Positions 26,846-35,715 of a DNA stretch of 64,000 nucleotides are shown piece after piece. The stretch spans positions 5,302,501 to 5,366,500 of the forward strand of contig NZ_CP043930.1 in NCBI RefSeq assembly GCF_009720525.1, given 5' to 3'. The stretch comes from Gimesia benthica. GTDB lineage: Bacteria > Planctomycetota > Planctomycetia > Planctomycetales > Planctomycetaceae. Numbering within the stretch: the first letter of the stretch is position 1; each line of letters starts with the position of its first letter. A model generated the notes under the pieces. That model searched no databases, was not told the DNA's origin, and saw only the letters and a program-made list of their open reading frames with translations. A program made the position numbers and the translations under genes.

Positions 26846-27877
26846 TTACATCTCATTCCAGTCGAGAATCACCTTGCCGGACTGGCCCGACATCATCACC
26901 TCGAACCCTTTTTCAAATTCGCTGGCATGAAAACGGTGTGTAATGATCGGACTGATATCCAGCCCGCTCTGCAGCATGACTGTCATCTTATACCAGGTCT
27001 CGTACATTTCGCGACCGTAGATCCCTTTCAGCGTCAGCATGTTGAACACAACAATGTTCCAGTCGATGGCAATCTCTTTTTCCGGGATTCCCAGCATCGC
27101 GATCTTACCGCCGTGGCACATGTTGTTGAGCATGTCCCGAAACGCGACCGGGTTCCCCGACATCTCCAGCCCCACATCGAAGCCTTCGGTCATCCCCAGT
27201 TCTTTCTGGGCGTTGGCAATCGTATTATCCCGCACGTCCAGCGCGAGTGTTGCCCCCATCTTTTTCGCGAGTTCCAACCGGTACGGGTTCACATCAGTGA
27301 CGACCACATGTCGGGCTCCCGCATGTTTAACGACAGCTGCCGCCATCACACCAATCGGTCCTGCACCGGTAATCAGAACGTCTTCTCCCAGCACGTCAAA
27401 CGAGAGGGCCGTATGTACGGCGTTACCGAAGGGGTCGAAAATCGAAGCCACATCCCGGTCAATGGAGTCGTCATGATGCCAGATGTTGGTCATCGGCAGA
27501 GAAATGTATTCGGCAAACGCACCCGGACGATTCACTCCCACGCCCCGCGTATGGGCACACAGGTGTCGCCGTCCCGCGAAACAGTTCCGACAGCGACCAC
27601 AGACCACGTGCCCTTCTCCGCTGACGATTTCGCCGGGAACATAATCAGCCACGTTCGAGCCGACTTCCACAATCTCGCCTACAAATTCGTGGCCGACCAC
27701 CATTGGCACCGGAATCGTCTTCTGTGCCCAGTCGTCCCATTTGTAGATATGGACATCGGTGCCGCAGATCCCCGTCCGATCGACTTTGATCAGCACATCA
27801 TTGATGCCGATTGTCGGTTTGGGGACTTCTTCCAGCCAGAGACCCGGCTTTGACTCTTTCTTTACGAGTGCCTTCAT
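26846..27877 (-). CDS. tdh: L-threonine 3-dehydrogenase
   Basis: 343 residues from ATG 27877 with GGGGTG upstream; longer frames to 28174 run through the divergent regulator and are rejected. Zinc dehydrogenase motifs are [15 protein letters not shown] (catalytic Cys and the threonine-type DVHIYxWD), [12 protein letters not shown], and the structural zinc site [15 protein letters not shown]. The Rossmann loop is [15 protein letters not shown]. Threonine is oxidised with NAD to 2-amino-3-ketobutyrate, which Kbl then cleaves. The length matches E. coli Tdh (341). Probably controlled by the XRE-cupin protein encoded divergently. Confidence 0.95.
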   Translation of the reverse strand: MKALVKKESKPGLWLEEVPKPTIGINDVLIKVDRTGICGTDVHIYKWDDWAQKTIPVPMVVGHEFVGEIVEVGSNVADYVPGEIVSGEGHVVCGRCRNCFAGRRHLCAHTRGVGVNRPGAFAEYISLPMTNIWHHDDSIDRDVASIFDPFGNAVHTALSFDVLGEDVLITGAGPIGVMAAAVVKHAGARHVVVTDVNPYRLELAKKMGATLALDVRDNTIANAQKELGMTEGFDVGLEMSGNPVAFRDMLNNMCHGGKIAMLGIPEKEIAIDWNIVVFNMLTLKGIYGREMYETWYKMTVMLQSGLDISPIITHRFHASEFEKGFEVMMSGQSGKVILDWNEM

Positions 27878-27989
27878 GATTTCACCCCGGCGTGCAGAAA
27901 TATTTTGGAGGATCAGCGGACTGAATCCTTTATAATGCCTGATTATCCAGTATAATAGAAAATCGATATCCATTTTGCAAGAGTCATAA

Positions 27990-28003
27990 TCCGATATATT
28001 GGA
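27990..28003. promoter_or_regulatory. near-palindrome, candidate operator of the XRE-cupin regulator
   Basis: TCCGATATATTGGA reads nearly the same on both strands (12 of 14 positions) and ends seven bases before the regulator ATG at 28011, in the divergent tdh-regulator region. It could mediate autoregulation. No second copy is seen. Confidence 0.4.
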
Positions 28004-28010
28004 AAAAGAA

Positions 28011-28628
28011 ATGGCTGCGCCTTCGCCAGGAAAACAGACCGCCAGCAAACCTGCGCCTGAGCTCTCCCCCGATGAGATCAGCGGGCAGCTTTCGCAGCGC
28101 GTACGCACCCTGCGGAAAGAGCGTGGCTGGTCGCTCGATTCCCTCTCGGCCGCCTGCGGTGTCAGTCGTTCCATGCTGAGTCAGATCGAGCGGGGCGAAG
28201 CCAATCCCACGCTGGCCGTCACGGTGCGGATCTCACAGGCCTTCGGCATCGCCCTGGGCGAACTGGTCGAAGCACCGATTTCCACCTCATCAATTGAAGT
28301 CATCCGGGCCGACGATCGCACGTTCCATTATCGTTCCGACGACGAGTGCCGCATTCGTACGCTCTCCCCGCTGCACCTCGAAAAGGACGTCGAGTTTTAT
28401 GAAGTGCAACTACACACCAACGGGAAGCTGCAAAGCGCACCCCACTTTAAGGGGACTCGCGAATTTCTGACTGTCGAAAAAGGCAAAATTGAACTGCAGT
28501 CCGGCGACGATACAACGGTGCTCGGCCCTGGCGATTCCGCCAGCTATCGGGTTGATGTGCCGCACACCATCAGTAACGCCGGCCGCGGCGAAGCCTTCCT
28601 GTTCCTGGTCGTTATCTATCAGAACTGA
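28011..28628 (+). CDS. XRE-family helix-turn-helix regulator with C-terminal cupin
   Basis: 205 residues from ATG 28011; an in-frame TTG at 27999 would overlap the palindrome. Residues 26-80 are an XRE helix-turn-helix ([39 protein letters not shown]) with recognition helix SRSMLSQIE. The C-terminal half is a cupin barrel ([21 protein letters not shown] and [18 protein letters not shown]), which would bind a small ligand. Such regulators often control amino acid catabolism. Divergent from tdh-kbl with 133 bases between, it is the likely regulator of threonine degradation and of itself. Confidence 0.92.
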   Translation: MAAPSPGKQTASKPAPELSPDEISGQLSQRVRTLRKERGWSLDSLSAACGVSRSMLSQIERGEANPTLAVTVRISQAFGIALGELVEAPISTSSIEVIRADDRTFHYRSDDECRIRTLSPLHLEKDVEFYEVQLHTNGKLQSAPHFKGTREFLTVEKGKIELQSGDDTTVLGPGDSASYRVDVPHTISNAGRGEAFLFLVVIYQN

Positions 28629-28653
28629 GTCTGACAAAACCCCGGGCGATAGC

Positions 28654-29694
28654 TTACTGCTCGCAGGCAGAGACCGGCTGTGCTTCCGTTTCCACGGACT
28701 CCGGTTCCGACGAGGTCATGTACTTTTCGCGGTGTCGATCAGCCAGGATCGTGTCGATAAAGAACTGCGACGTGTGAAACATCAACAGGGGAAAGACTGC
28801 CGACGGAATTCCCGCGTTACCAAACATCGACGCGTCCGTTGCCACGAAGACCGCGATCGGCAATGTCTTCTGACTCCCTGCAATCGCACTGGCAATCTGG
28901 TCCCGCGGATGAAACTGGAACGTTTTACCCAGCAGCAGATTGGTGAAAAAACCTCCCACGTGCACCACGATGCAGCTGATCCAGACCACCGCAACCGCTG
29001 CCAGTGAGATGCCTACTTCCGAAGTCTGAATGCCATAACCGGTCTGCACCGCAGCCAGCAGTACCATGAACAGCACGAAGATCAGTGCCACGGTGCCCAG
29101 TCGCGAAGTAATCCGATCGGCAAACTGTTTGATGGTCTTGTTCATCCGCAGGATCTGGCCGAACAGTACCGGCAGCATTGCTGCATAAAACAGCTTGGTG
29201 ACCATGGCGAAGCGGTCGAATTCGATTTCGCGCGAGGTGATCAACAGAATCCAGAAAGGGACCGTCAGAAAGCAGGCACCGTTGGTGATCATCGTCACCA
29301 TCAGCGACACGCCGTCGTTTCCGCCCCCCCGCCGGGTCCAGACCGATGCACCACACAGGGTGCACGGAACACACGCCATGATTACCAGGCCAATTTGAAA
29401 GTCGGCAGTCAGCTGTAGCGGCAGCAGTGCCCAGGCAATCAACGGCAGCAGTATGATATTCGTTGCCAGCGAGAGAAACATCGGTCCCGGCTTGCGGATC
29501 GAAGAGAGCAGATGCTCGGAGTTGAGACTGAGTGACATCAGAAACAACACAATCGCCGTCAGCCACGAAGGGCGAATGAACTGCTTTAAGTGTGACAGCG
29601 TTTCCTGCGATCCTTCGTGACCGGCATAGACGCCGCAGGCAATTACAACCGTAATGCAGAGCAGAAACCAGCGGCGTCGAAAAAAGGCAAGCAT
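28654..29694 (-). CDS. bile acid:sodium symporter (SBF)-like membrane transporter
   Basis: 346 residues with nine or ten predicted helices. The pattern of a first helix RRRWFLLCITVVIACGVYAG, then WLTAIVLFLMSLSLNSEHL, LGLVIMACVPCTLCGASVWTRRGGGNDGVSL and GSQKTLPIAVFVATD is that of the SBF/BASS family; the two discontinuous helices with conserved polar residues (VPCTLC.. and SQKTLP) are the sodium and substrate sites. It probably imports an organic anion with sodium. The substrate is unknown. It is convergent with the XRE-cupin gene, 25 bases apart. Confidence 0.85.
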   Translation of the reverse strand: MLAFFRRRWFLLCITVVIACGVYAGHEGSQETLSHLKQFIRPSWLTAIVLFLMSLSLNSEHLLSSIRKPGPMFLSLATNIILLPLIAWALLPLQLTADFQIGLVIMACVPCTLCGASVWTRRGGGNDGVSLMVTMITNGACFLTVPFWILLITSREIEFDRFAMVTKLFYAAMLPVLFGQILRMNKTIKQFADRITSRLGTVALIFVLFMVLLAAVQTGYGIQTSEVGISLAAVAVVWISCIVVHVGGFFTNLLLGKTFQFHPRDQIASAIAGSQKTLPIAVFVATDASMFGNAGIPSAVFPLLMFHTSQFFIDTILADRHREKYMTSSEPESVETEAQPVSACEQ

Positions 29695-29737
29695 GACTCA
29701 GTTTTCAGTTCGTATGGGGCGGGTGAGCAGCAGGGGG

Positions 29738-31453
29738 TTACTTTTTGTTGTTATCCCGGATTGTCTTCCAGCGTTCACTGAAATAAGCAAACGCGGGCTG
29801 CATCGCTTCGGGGCTGTGTTTCTCGTTCTCAGACAGCGAAAAGATCGCACTGTTCAGCTTGTCCGATTCTGCATCCGCAATCGCCATGTGGAACATCACA
29901 GACAGCGAGCGTCCCAGCCACTTTCCCTGACCGTCACGGTGAATATAGAACCGGTGTCGCAGGAAGGTGTCAAACGAGCGCGCTGCACTCGCGTATTCAC
30001 CCTGGATGAACTGTCCAATCGCCATGAAGTAGGCTGCATTCTGAGCGGCCAGAACGTGCATCTGCCGGATATCCGGCGGGACAACCAGATCCACGGGGAA
30101 GCGTTCCTCCAGTCGGGTCGAGACATAACTTTTGATCGCCGCCGACTGATTCCCCATCAACTGTGTGATGCGGGTCTTGAGCAGCTTCTTGGTCGGGCTC
30201 CCCCAGGGAACTTCAAAGAATCCCTGGGCGTTTTCTTTGCGCCCTTTGACGTCATAAGGCACCGGAGCGCGAAACGGCAGTTTGACCATCGCCAGTTTCT
30301 TGGCTTCTTCACCGGTGACCGCTTCACTCTTGTCGATTTCCTGATCGGCATATTCCGAAACCACGAGCGGGTTTTCTTTCAAAATTCCTTTACCGATCGA
30401 TTGGACGTGGCCAATGAACCCCGGGTCCCCTTCCAGGGGATCCAGGTTTCGATACAGCACGAATGTCTGTTTCCGCGACAGCGAGTCTTCCAGGCGACGC
30501 ATGCGTGATGCCCACTCGCAACTGCGACCGATGATTTCAACCTGGGCCGTTTTCAGTTCCTCAGCAGAGAAACGACTCTCGGCATATTTACCGTACAGAT
30601 TTTTCAGCAGCGCGGGATCTTTCTGGACCTCAGCAAACGTCGCGGGTATTTGAATCTGAATCGTATCCGCAGGCTGCTCAGGCGATGGGATCGGCATGCC
30701 GAGTACCGGATCGTAAAGATAAATCTGGTCTTCCAACAGCACACCGACCAGCAGCTTATACGGGGCCGGTTTCGCTGCTTCGAACAGCACCGCATCAATC
30801 CGCAGTTGACGCATCAGGTCGATGAAGACCCAGGCCCGCTGCTTCGCACTTCCGGATCCAATGACACAGATTTCATACGGTCCCAGAGGCAGTGCGTTCT
30901 TTGCATCGGGAACCAGATCGATGTTGTTCATGCAGTAATAAAAGGCAGCGGTAGCGCGATCCCGGTCATTTTTCTTGCCCTCGATCGCCGCGGTCACCAT
31001 TCCATTAAACAGCTGTGAATCTCTGATGAATTTTCCGTCGATCTCCGTGAAGCGGGTCAGCTCCAGCTTTGCCAGCTGTTCTTCGCTCAGGTATTTCTTC
31101 AGGAACGTTCGCTGAGAATCTTTCAGGGTCGGAGGCTCTGCATCGAATTTGCCACACATGCCAGCCCACTCGTTCAAGAGGGAGAGAGCCCCTGTCAGCG
31201 TCGAACTGATTCCCATCCGTTCCGGCTGCATCATGTTAATCGCATTATCGATATAACTGTGACACTCCGGATCTTCCTGTTCCGCTGCCGGATTGGCGGC
31301 ACTGGTTTTCGTTCCGCCGCCTTTCTTTTTCGTGTTGTCTTTGCAACCCGGAAGCGAAATCAGACAGTTGAGCAACAGGCAGAACAGACTGACGCCGGCC
31401 AGAACAGACGGGCGTTTTCCGGAATCTTGGCGGAGCAGAGAAGTCAGAATCAT
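29738..31453 (-). CDS. lipoprotein of unknown function with a transglutaminase-like segment
   Basis: 571 residues from ATG 31453. An N-terminal hydrophobic stretch ends in LPGC, an unusual but planctomycete-typical lipobox, so the protein is likely lipid-anchored. A short Lys/Gly-rich linker follows, then a large alpha/beta body. GSGSAKQRAWVFIDLMRQLRIDAVLF near residues 205-230 resembles the helix of transglutaminase-like cysteine peptidases, but the catalytic Cys is replaced by Ser/Ala, so it is probably non-catalytic or convergent. The C-terminus (QGEYASAARSFDTFLRHRF) looks like TPR helices. Longer in-frame starts up to 31528 give no signal. Confidence 0.75.
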   Translation of the reverse strand: MILTSLLRQDSGKRPSVLAGVSLFCLLLNCLISLPGCKDNTKKKGGGTKTSAANPAAEQEDPECHSYIDNAINMMQPERMGISSTLTGALSLLNEWAGMCGKFDAEPPTLKDSQRTFLKKYLSEEQLAKLELTRFTEIDGKFIRDSQLFNGMVTAAIEGKKNDRDRATAAFYYCMNNIDLVPDAKNALPLGPYEICVIGSGSAKQRAWVFIDLMRQLRIDAVLFEAAKPAPYKLLVGVLLEDQIYLYDPVLGMPIPSPEQPADTIQIQIPATFAEVQKDPALLKNLYGKYAESRFSAEELKTAQVEIIGRSCEWASRMRRLEDSLSRKQTFVLYRNLDPLEGDPGFIGHVQSIGKGILKENPLVVSEYADQEIDKSEAVTGEEAKKLAMVKLPFRAPVPYDVKGRKENAQGFFEVPWGSPTKKLLKTRITQLMGNQSAAIKSYVSTRLEERFPVDLVVPPDIRQMHVLAAQNAAYFMAIGQFIQGEYASAARSFDTFLRHRFYIHRDGQGKWLGRSLSVMFHMAIADAESDKLNSAIFSLSENEKHSPEAMQPAFAYFSERWKTIRDNNKK

Positions 31454-31612
31454 AGCAGTTGTGGTTTCGTAGTATGGTACATTTCCACCTGTCACTGATG
31501 GAAATGTGATGTTGAAGATGCGGTGCATTCACAGGTGATGAGCCGACAGAAGATCGATCATTCAACTGTCTGTTATCTATACTATAACCGATTCCCGGGC
31601 AGATGGAATGTC

Positions 31613-32455
31613 TTAAAGGGCGCTGTTTTCATTCACCAGGGTACGAAACCGCTGCAAATCCAGCGCAAAACGGGCAAACTCTTCCAGCGGCAGCATATTC
31701 GGGCCGTCACTGAGCGCCTGTGAGGGATCGGGATGCGTCTCGGCGAAGATCCCGTCACAACCGCAGGCAACAGCAGCCCGGGCCAGGTAGGGGATCATCT
31801 CCCGCTGTCCGCCGGTCGATTTGCCTCCCGGAGTCTGCACGCTGTGAGTCGCATCAAAGATGACCGGCGGCCCCATCTGCTGCATGATGGGGATACACCG
31901 CATATCATTTACCAGCCGACCGTAGCCGAAGGTCGTGCCCCGTTCGGTCAGCAGCAGCTGTTCCTGTCCGAAAGCCTCACATTTCTTGACGGCATGGATA
32001 CAGTCTTCAGGAGCCACGAATTGAGGCTTCTTGATATTCACCACACCCCCATGTTTGAGAGCTGCTTTGGAAGCCGCTTCCAGCAGATCGGTCTGTCGTG
32101 CCAGGAAGGCAGGGATCTGCAGAATCCGACAGACTTCCGCCGCCGGAGCCGCCTGCCCCGGTTCGTGAATGTCGGTAGTCACATCCAGCCCCGTCACCTG
32201 TTTGACTTTCGCCAGAATCTCGAGGCCCGCTTCCAGTCCCGGTCCACGGAAACTGTCGACGCTGGTTCGGTTCGCTTTATCAAAGCTGCATTTAAAAACC
32301 AGTGACAGGTTATCCCGGGCGGCGATCTCGGCCAGTCGCTCCGCGGTGCTCAGTACCAGTTCTTCGCTTTCGATTACGCAGGGGCCGGCAATGAACAACA
32401 GCGGTAACTGAGTGCCGCACTGCAGCTTGCCAATCGTTACGGGGTTTTGAGCCAC
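31613..32455 (-). CDS. kdsA: 3-deoxy-8-phosphooctulonate (KDO-8-P) synthase
   Basis: 280 residues, the normal length. Motifs are complete: [91 protein letters not shown]. It condenses phosphoenolpyruvate and arabinose-5-phosphate to KDO-8-phosphate for lipopolysaccharide inner core. This shows that the organism has an outer membrane with KDO. The gene lies close upstream of the lipid kinase but is not overlapping. Confidence 0.96.
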   Translation of the reverse strand: MAQNPVTIGKLQCGTQLPLLFIAGPCVIESEELVLSTAERLAEIAARDNLSLVFKCSFDKANRTSVDSFRGPGLEAGLEILAKVKQVTGLDVTTDIHEPGQAAPAAEVCRILQIPAFLARQTDLLEAASKAALKHGGVVNIKKPQFVAPEDCIHAVKKCEAFGQEQLLLTERGTTFGYGRLVNDMRCIPIMQQMGPPVIFDATHSVQTPGGKSTGGQREMIPYLARAAVACGCDGIFAETHPDPSQALSDGPNMLPLEEFARFALDLQRFRTLVNENSAL

Positions 32456-32494
32456 GGGAGAATCCTTTCAGTGGGAGTCGGAGATTTTTACGAA

Positions 32495-33391
32495 TTATGG
32501 TTCAATCGACGGAGCGGGGCAAGGGACGATCAGCTTCAGCCCCCGGGGAATCACCCTGATTTCGGCCGGTGTCAACCCGGAGGAATCTCCGTCGGTCTGA
32601 ATCGGTACCGGCCGGGTGGCCTGAATCCGCAGCGAGCGGGCCTGAATCTTCTGAACGTGTTTCGACGTCAGATGCGTTCCACGGATAATCTGCCACAAGT
32701 AGAGCAGCATGCTGAAGACGCCCCGCCGACGAAAAAGGATCAGGTCCAACATGCCATCATGGTCGACCGAGTCCGGCGAAAAATTCAGATTCAGACCATA
32801 GGCGGGAATATTCACAATGATCGCATGATAGGCGGTCTCTTCTTCAGCACCATCATCAATGCTGATCAGCAGCGATTCGAACGGGTAGTCGTAGAGCGTT
32901 CTGAGGATCGGTTTCAGATAACTCAGGTAGGAAATGTTCCCTTTTCTCACCTGTGCCAGGTTTTCCACCACCGCGGCATCAAAGCCGATACTCGCCATCA
33001 ACACGAATTTCCGCTGATCGAGCTGGCAGACGTCGATCTCCCGGCACGCGCCCTGTTTGATCATCTCCGCCACAAACGCCCCGGACTTCGGAATACCCAG
33101 GTAACGCGCCAACAGGTTTTCGGTTCCCAGAGGTAACACCGCGATCCGCTGGTCGGGATAGCGGTTGACCACATCCTGCACCGTTCCGTCTCCCCCCGCT
33201 GCGACGATGCATACCGGCGGCGTGTCACGCGTGCGTTCTTCGACATATGTCTGCATCCGCTCCCGGTTGGAAAACAGACGCGGCCGGATGCCCCGCTGTT
33301 TCAGATGCTGTACCAGTTCCATGATCAGCGCAGCACGATCGCCCTTTCCGGAAATCGGATTTCTCTGAATGGCGGCCCAGGCTTCAGACAT
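32495..33391 (-). CDS. diacylglycerol kinase catalytic-domain protein (YegS/BmrU-type lipid kinase)
   Basis: 298 residues. The N-terminal IQRNPISGKGDRAALI is the start of the DAGK fold, and VAAGGDGTVQDVVNR near residue 63-77 is the nucleotide-binding GGDGT motif. LPLGTENLLARYLGIP and IGFDAAVVENLAQ then follow, and the C-terminal beta domain has SPDSVDHDGMLDLILFRR. Such kinases phosphorylate diacylglycerol or another lipid alcohol. The usual Gly-Thr-x-Asn-Asp/Asn variant is GTENLL. It reads toward kdsA on the same strand, 39 bases away, so both may be co-transcribed. Confidence 0.9.
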   Translation of the reverse strand: MSEAWAAIQRNPISGKGDRAALIMELVQHLKQRGIRPRLFSNRERMQTYVEERTRDTPPVCIVAAGGDGTVQDVVNRYPDQRIAVLPLGTENLLARYLGIPKSGAFVAEMIKQGACREIDVCQLDQRKFVLMASIGFDAAVVENLAQVRKGNISYLSYLKPILRTLYDYPFESLLISIDDGAEEETAYHAIIVNIPAYGLNLNFSPDSVDHDGMLDLILFRRRGVFSMLLYLWQIIRGTHLTSKHVQKIQARSLRIQATRPVPIQTDGDSSGLTPAEIRVIPRGLKLIVPCPAPSIEP

Positions 33392-33807
33392 TGTCAGTCG
33401 TTCTCAAAGTGGCGGTCGTTATCGAAAGGATCAGGTCAGGTAAACGGGAAATGCGGGTTTGTCTGTGTTTCAGGTCAGAATACTTGAGAAAAACTCTTCA
33501 AATCTGCGAAGAACTTTCTAAAAATAGAAGATTCGCTACCTTGCTTCTTAATTTTGGCTGACGGAAAGCCGATTTCATAGGTACTGTCCCTCGAATGTTT
33601 CCGGCTTTCGAAATATTTTGAAGCAAAGCCTGAAAACCGGAAATCGTGTTCTATCATTTATGAGTAGAAATACGTAATAAAAGATTGAGATTACTTGTGT
33701 TCCAGTGAGCCTATCCGGTAAATTGGATAATATAACAGGTGTCCTCGCTCATGATACAACTCAAAGTCAGGCAACAAGTGTCTTAGTGGACAAAGGCTGT
33801 TTTCATA
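33392..33807. other. intergenic region before the GAF-receiver gene
   Basis: No gene-like frame with a start signal. AT-rich, with GGATAATATAAC at about 33734 that could be a -10 region for the plus-strand signalling gene; no matching -35 is clear. No long repeat. Confidence 0.4.
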
Positions 33808-35538
33808 GTGACCAATCCGCAAAAAATTCTTTTCTGTGGGCCTTCAGACGACCAGACCTCTGAATTGAGGCAGCAGTTCTCTTCAGAAGACTATCTGGTG
33901 GTGACCCCGGAAAATCTGGCACAGGGGATTGCGGAGTTTGACCAGGGAAATGTTTCCGCGCTGGTAGTACCTGCGACTGAGGGTACCCTTCCGCTCGCAC
34001 TCATCCAGTCTGGCTCACTGCTCGAATACCTGCCCCACGCTGTCGTTGTCCTCGATGCGGATCTGCGCATCATCTGGGCCAACCAGCGCCTGAATCAGCT
34101 CTGCGATCAACGCGAATCATTGATTGGTCATTCTTTCTACGATGCCTTCGGTGCCCCTGAAATTCTGGGACCGGACTTCAGTCCCTTCCATACTGCCTTC
34201 TCCACACGCAAACTGGCCAAGAGTGGTCTGCGTGTGGGCGATAAGAACTACTTCGATGTGGAAGTCACGCCGGTTATCACTGAGCCCGACAATACCAGTA
34301 AACAGGAACCCGCCTACCTGGTAGCCAGCGTACGAGATATCTCCGCCGAAGTTCTGCAGCGTCAGAAACTGAATGCAATCTATCAGGCCGGTCTGGAACT
34401 GGGCGACCTCTCACCTGAAGAAATCTACGAGATGTCGACCGAGGACCGCATCGAACTGCTCAAAGCCAAGATTCTGCATTACACCCAGGATCTCCTCGAA
34501 TTCGAAACCGTCGAAATCCGCATTCTGGACAAAGCCACCGAACGGCTGGATGTCCTCCTCGCCGTTGGTATGGAGCAGGTCGCCACGAACCGCACGCTCT
34601 ACGCCAAACCGGAAGGGAATGGCGTCACCGGTTTCGTTGCCGCGACAGGCAAAAGCTACCTCTGTGAAGACACCACCCACGACCCTCTTTATATGACCGG
34701 TGCCCCGGATGCCCGCAGTTCCCTGACCGTCCCCCTGCATCTGCACGACGAAGTTCTGGGAACGTTCAATGTGGAAAGTCCGCATGCCGGTGCCTTTGAC
34801 GAAAACGATCTGCACTTCCTGGAACTCTTCAGTCGCGAAGTCGCGATTGCCCTTAATACACTGGAACTGCTGGTGGTCGAAAAGATGACCACCGCATCTG
34901 CCAGTACCGAGTTAATCATGCGTGGGGTCGTCGATCCGGTCGACGAGATCCTCAACGACACTGCCTGGATTCTGGAGCGGTACATTGGACACGAACCTAA
35001 TGTGTGCGAGCGATTGCAGCGTATCCTTAAAGACACTCGCCATATCAAGCAACTGATCCAACAGGTGGGAGACGAAATTGCTCCCCAGACTCCACACCAC
35101 CACAAAGTGCCTACCATGCGACAGGTGAACCCCAAGTTGCTCAACAAGCGGGTTCTTGTCGTCGACAGTGATGCCACTGTCAGGCGGGCCGCCCACGAAC
35201 TGCTGGGGCGCCTGGGGTGTGAAGTCGAGACCGCCCATAACGGAGAAGAAGCATTTCTGATGGTCCGCAGCTTCCACTACGATGTGGTCATCGCCGACAT
35301 CCGCCTGCCCGATATGAACGGGTACGAATGCTTCGCCCAGATCCGTGAAATCCACGAGCATTTGCCCGTCATCCTGATGACAGGCTTCGGCTACGATCCC
35401 ACGCACTCGATCGTCAAAGCCCGCCAGCTCGGCTTGAAATGCGTCCTCTACAAACCTTTCCGCCTCGATCAGCTGATTACAGGCGTCGAAAAAGCAGTCA
35501 GTATTTCCGAAGACATCACCTCGGAAACCTCCAACTGA
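33808..35538 (+). CDS. PAS-GAF-receiver signalling protein without kinase domain
   Basis: 576 residues from GTG 33808. The first 60 residues have a receiver-like character (KILFCGPSDDQTSELRQQF). A PAS domain follows (about 70-190; LLEYLPHAVVVLDADLRIIWANQRL), then a GAF domain (about 215-355; IYEMSTEDRIELLK, VTGFVAATGKSYL, SSLTVPLHLHDEVLGTFNVESP). A helical region (360-440) looks like a DHp helix pair but has no clear phosphoacceptor His motif and no ATPase domain follows. The C-terminal receiver (about 447-570) has RVLVVDSDATVRR and phospho-Asp497 in VIADIRLPDMNGYE. Probably a phosphorelay sensor-output protein. Confidence 0.9.
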   Translation: MTNPQKILFCGPSDDQTSELRQQFSSEDYLVVTPENLAQGIAEFDQGNVSALVVPATEGTLPLALIQSGSLLEYLPHAVVVLDADLRIIWANQRLNQLCDQRESLIGHSFYDAFGAPEILGPDFSPFHTAFSTRKLAKSGLRVGDKNYFDVEVTPVITEPDNTSKQEPAYLVASVRDISAEVLQRQKLNAIYQAGLELGDLSPEEIYEMSTEDRIELLKAKILHYTQDLLEFETVEIRILDKATERLDVLLAVGMEQVATNRTLYAKPEGNGVTGFVAATGKSYLCEDTTHDPLYMTGAPDARSSLTVPLHLHDEVLGTFNVESPHAGAFDENDLHFLELFSREVAIALNTLELLVVEKMTTASASTELIMRGVVDPVDEILNDTAWILERYIGHEPNVCERLQRILKDTRHIKQLIQQVGDEIAPQTPHHHKVPTMRQVNPKLLNKRVLVVDSDATVRRAAHELLGRLGCEVETAHNGEEAFLMVRSFHYDVVIADIRLPDMNGYECFAQIREIHEHLPVILMTGFGYDPTHSIVKARQLGLKCVLYKPFRLDQLITGVEKAVSISEDITSETSN

Positions 35539-35715
35539 TTCGTCTGCGCGTCCTCCTGCTTCTCTCCCAAAATTTCCCGATTTCCCATAACAGTCTCGAT
35601 TTCAACGCGCCCCGGCTTTATATTAAAAAATTAATATATAGACCGGCCCCCGGCTCTGGTTCGCCTGATATTCCTGCTTCCCACCGGATGACTTCTCACT
35701 CAAGGAGAATTGCTG

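Noticed and set aside
26309..27853. 514-codon plus-strand frame opposite kbl and tdh
   Set aside because: Antisense shadow spanning two genes with complete enzyme signatures.
33475..33657. 60-codon minus-strand frame in the gap before the GAF-receiver gene
   Set aside because: No start signal; composition fits AT-rich intergenic sequence.
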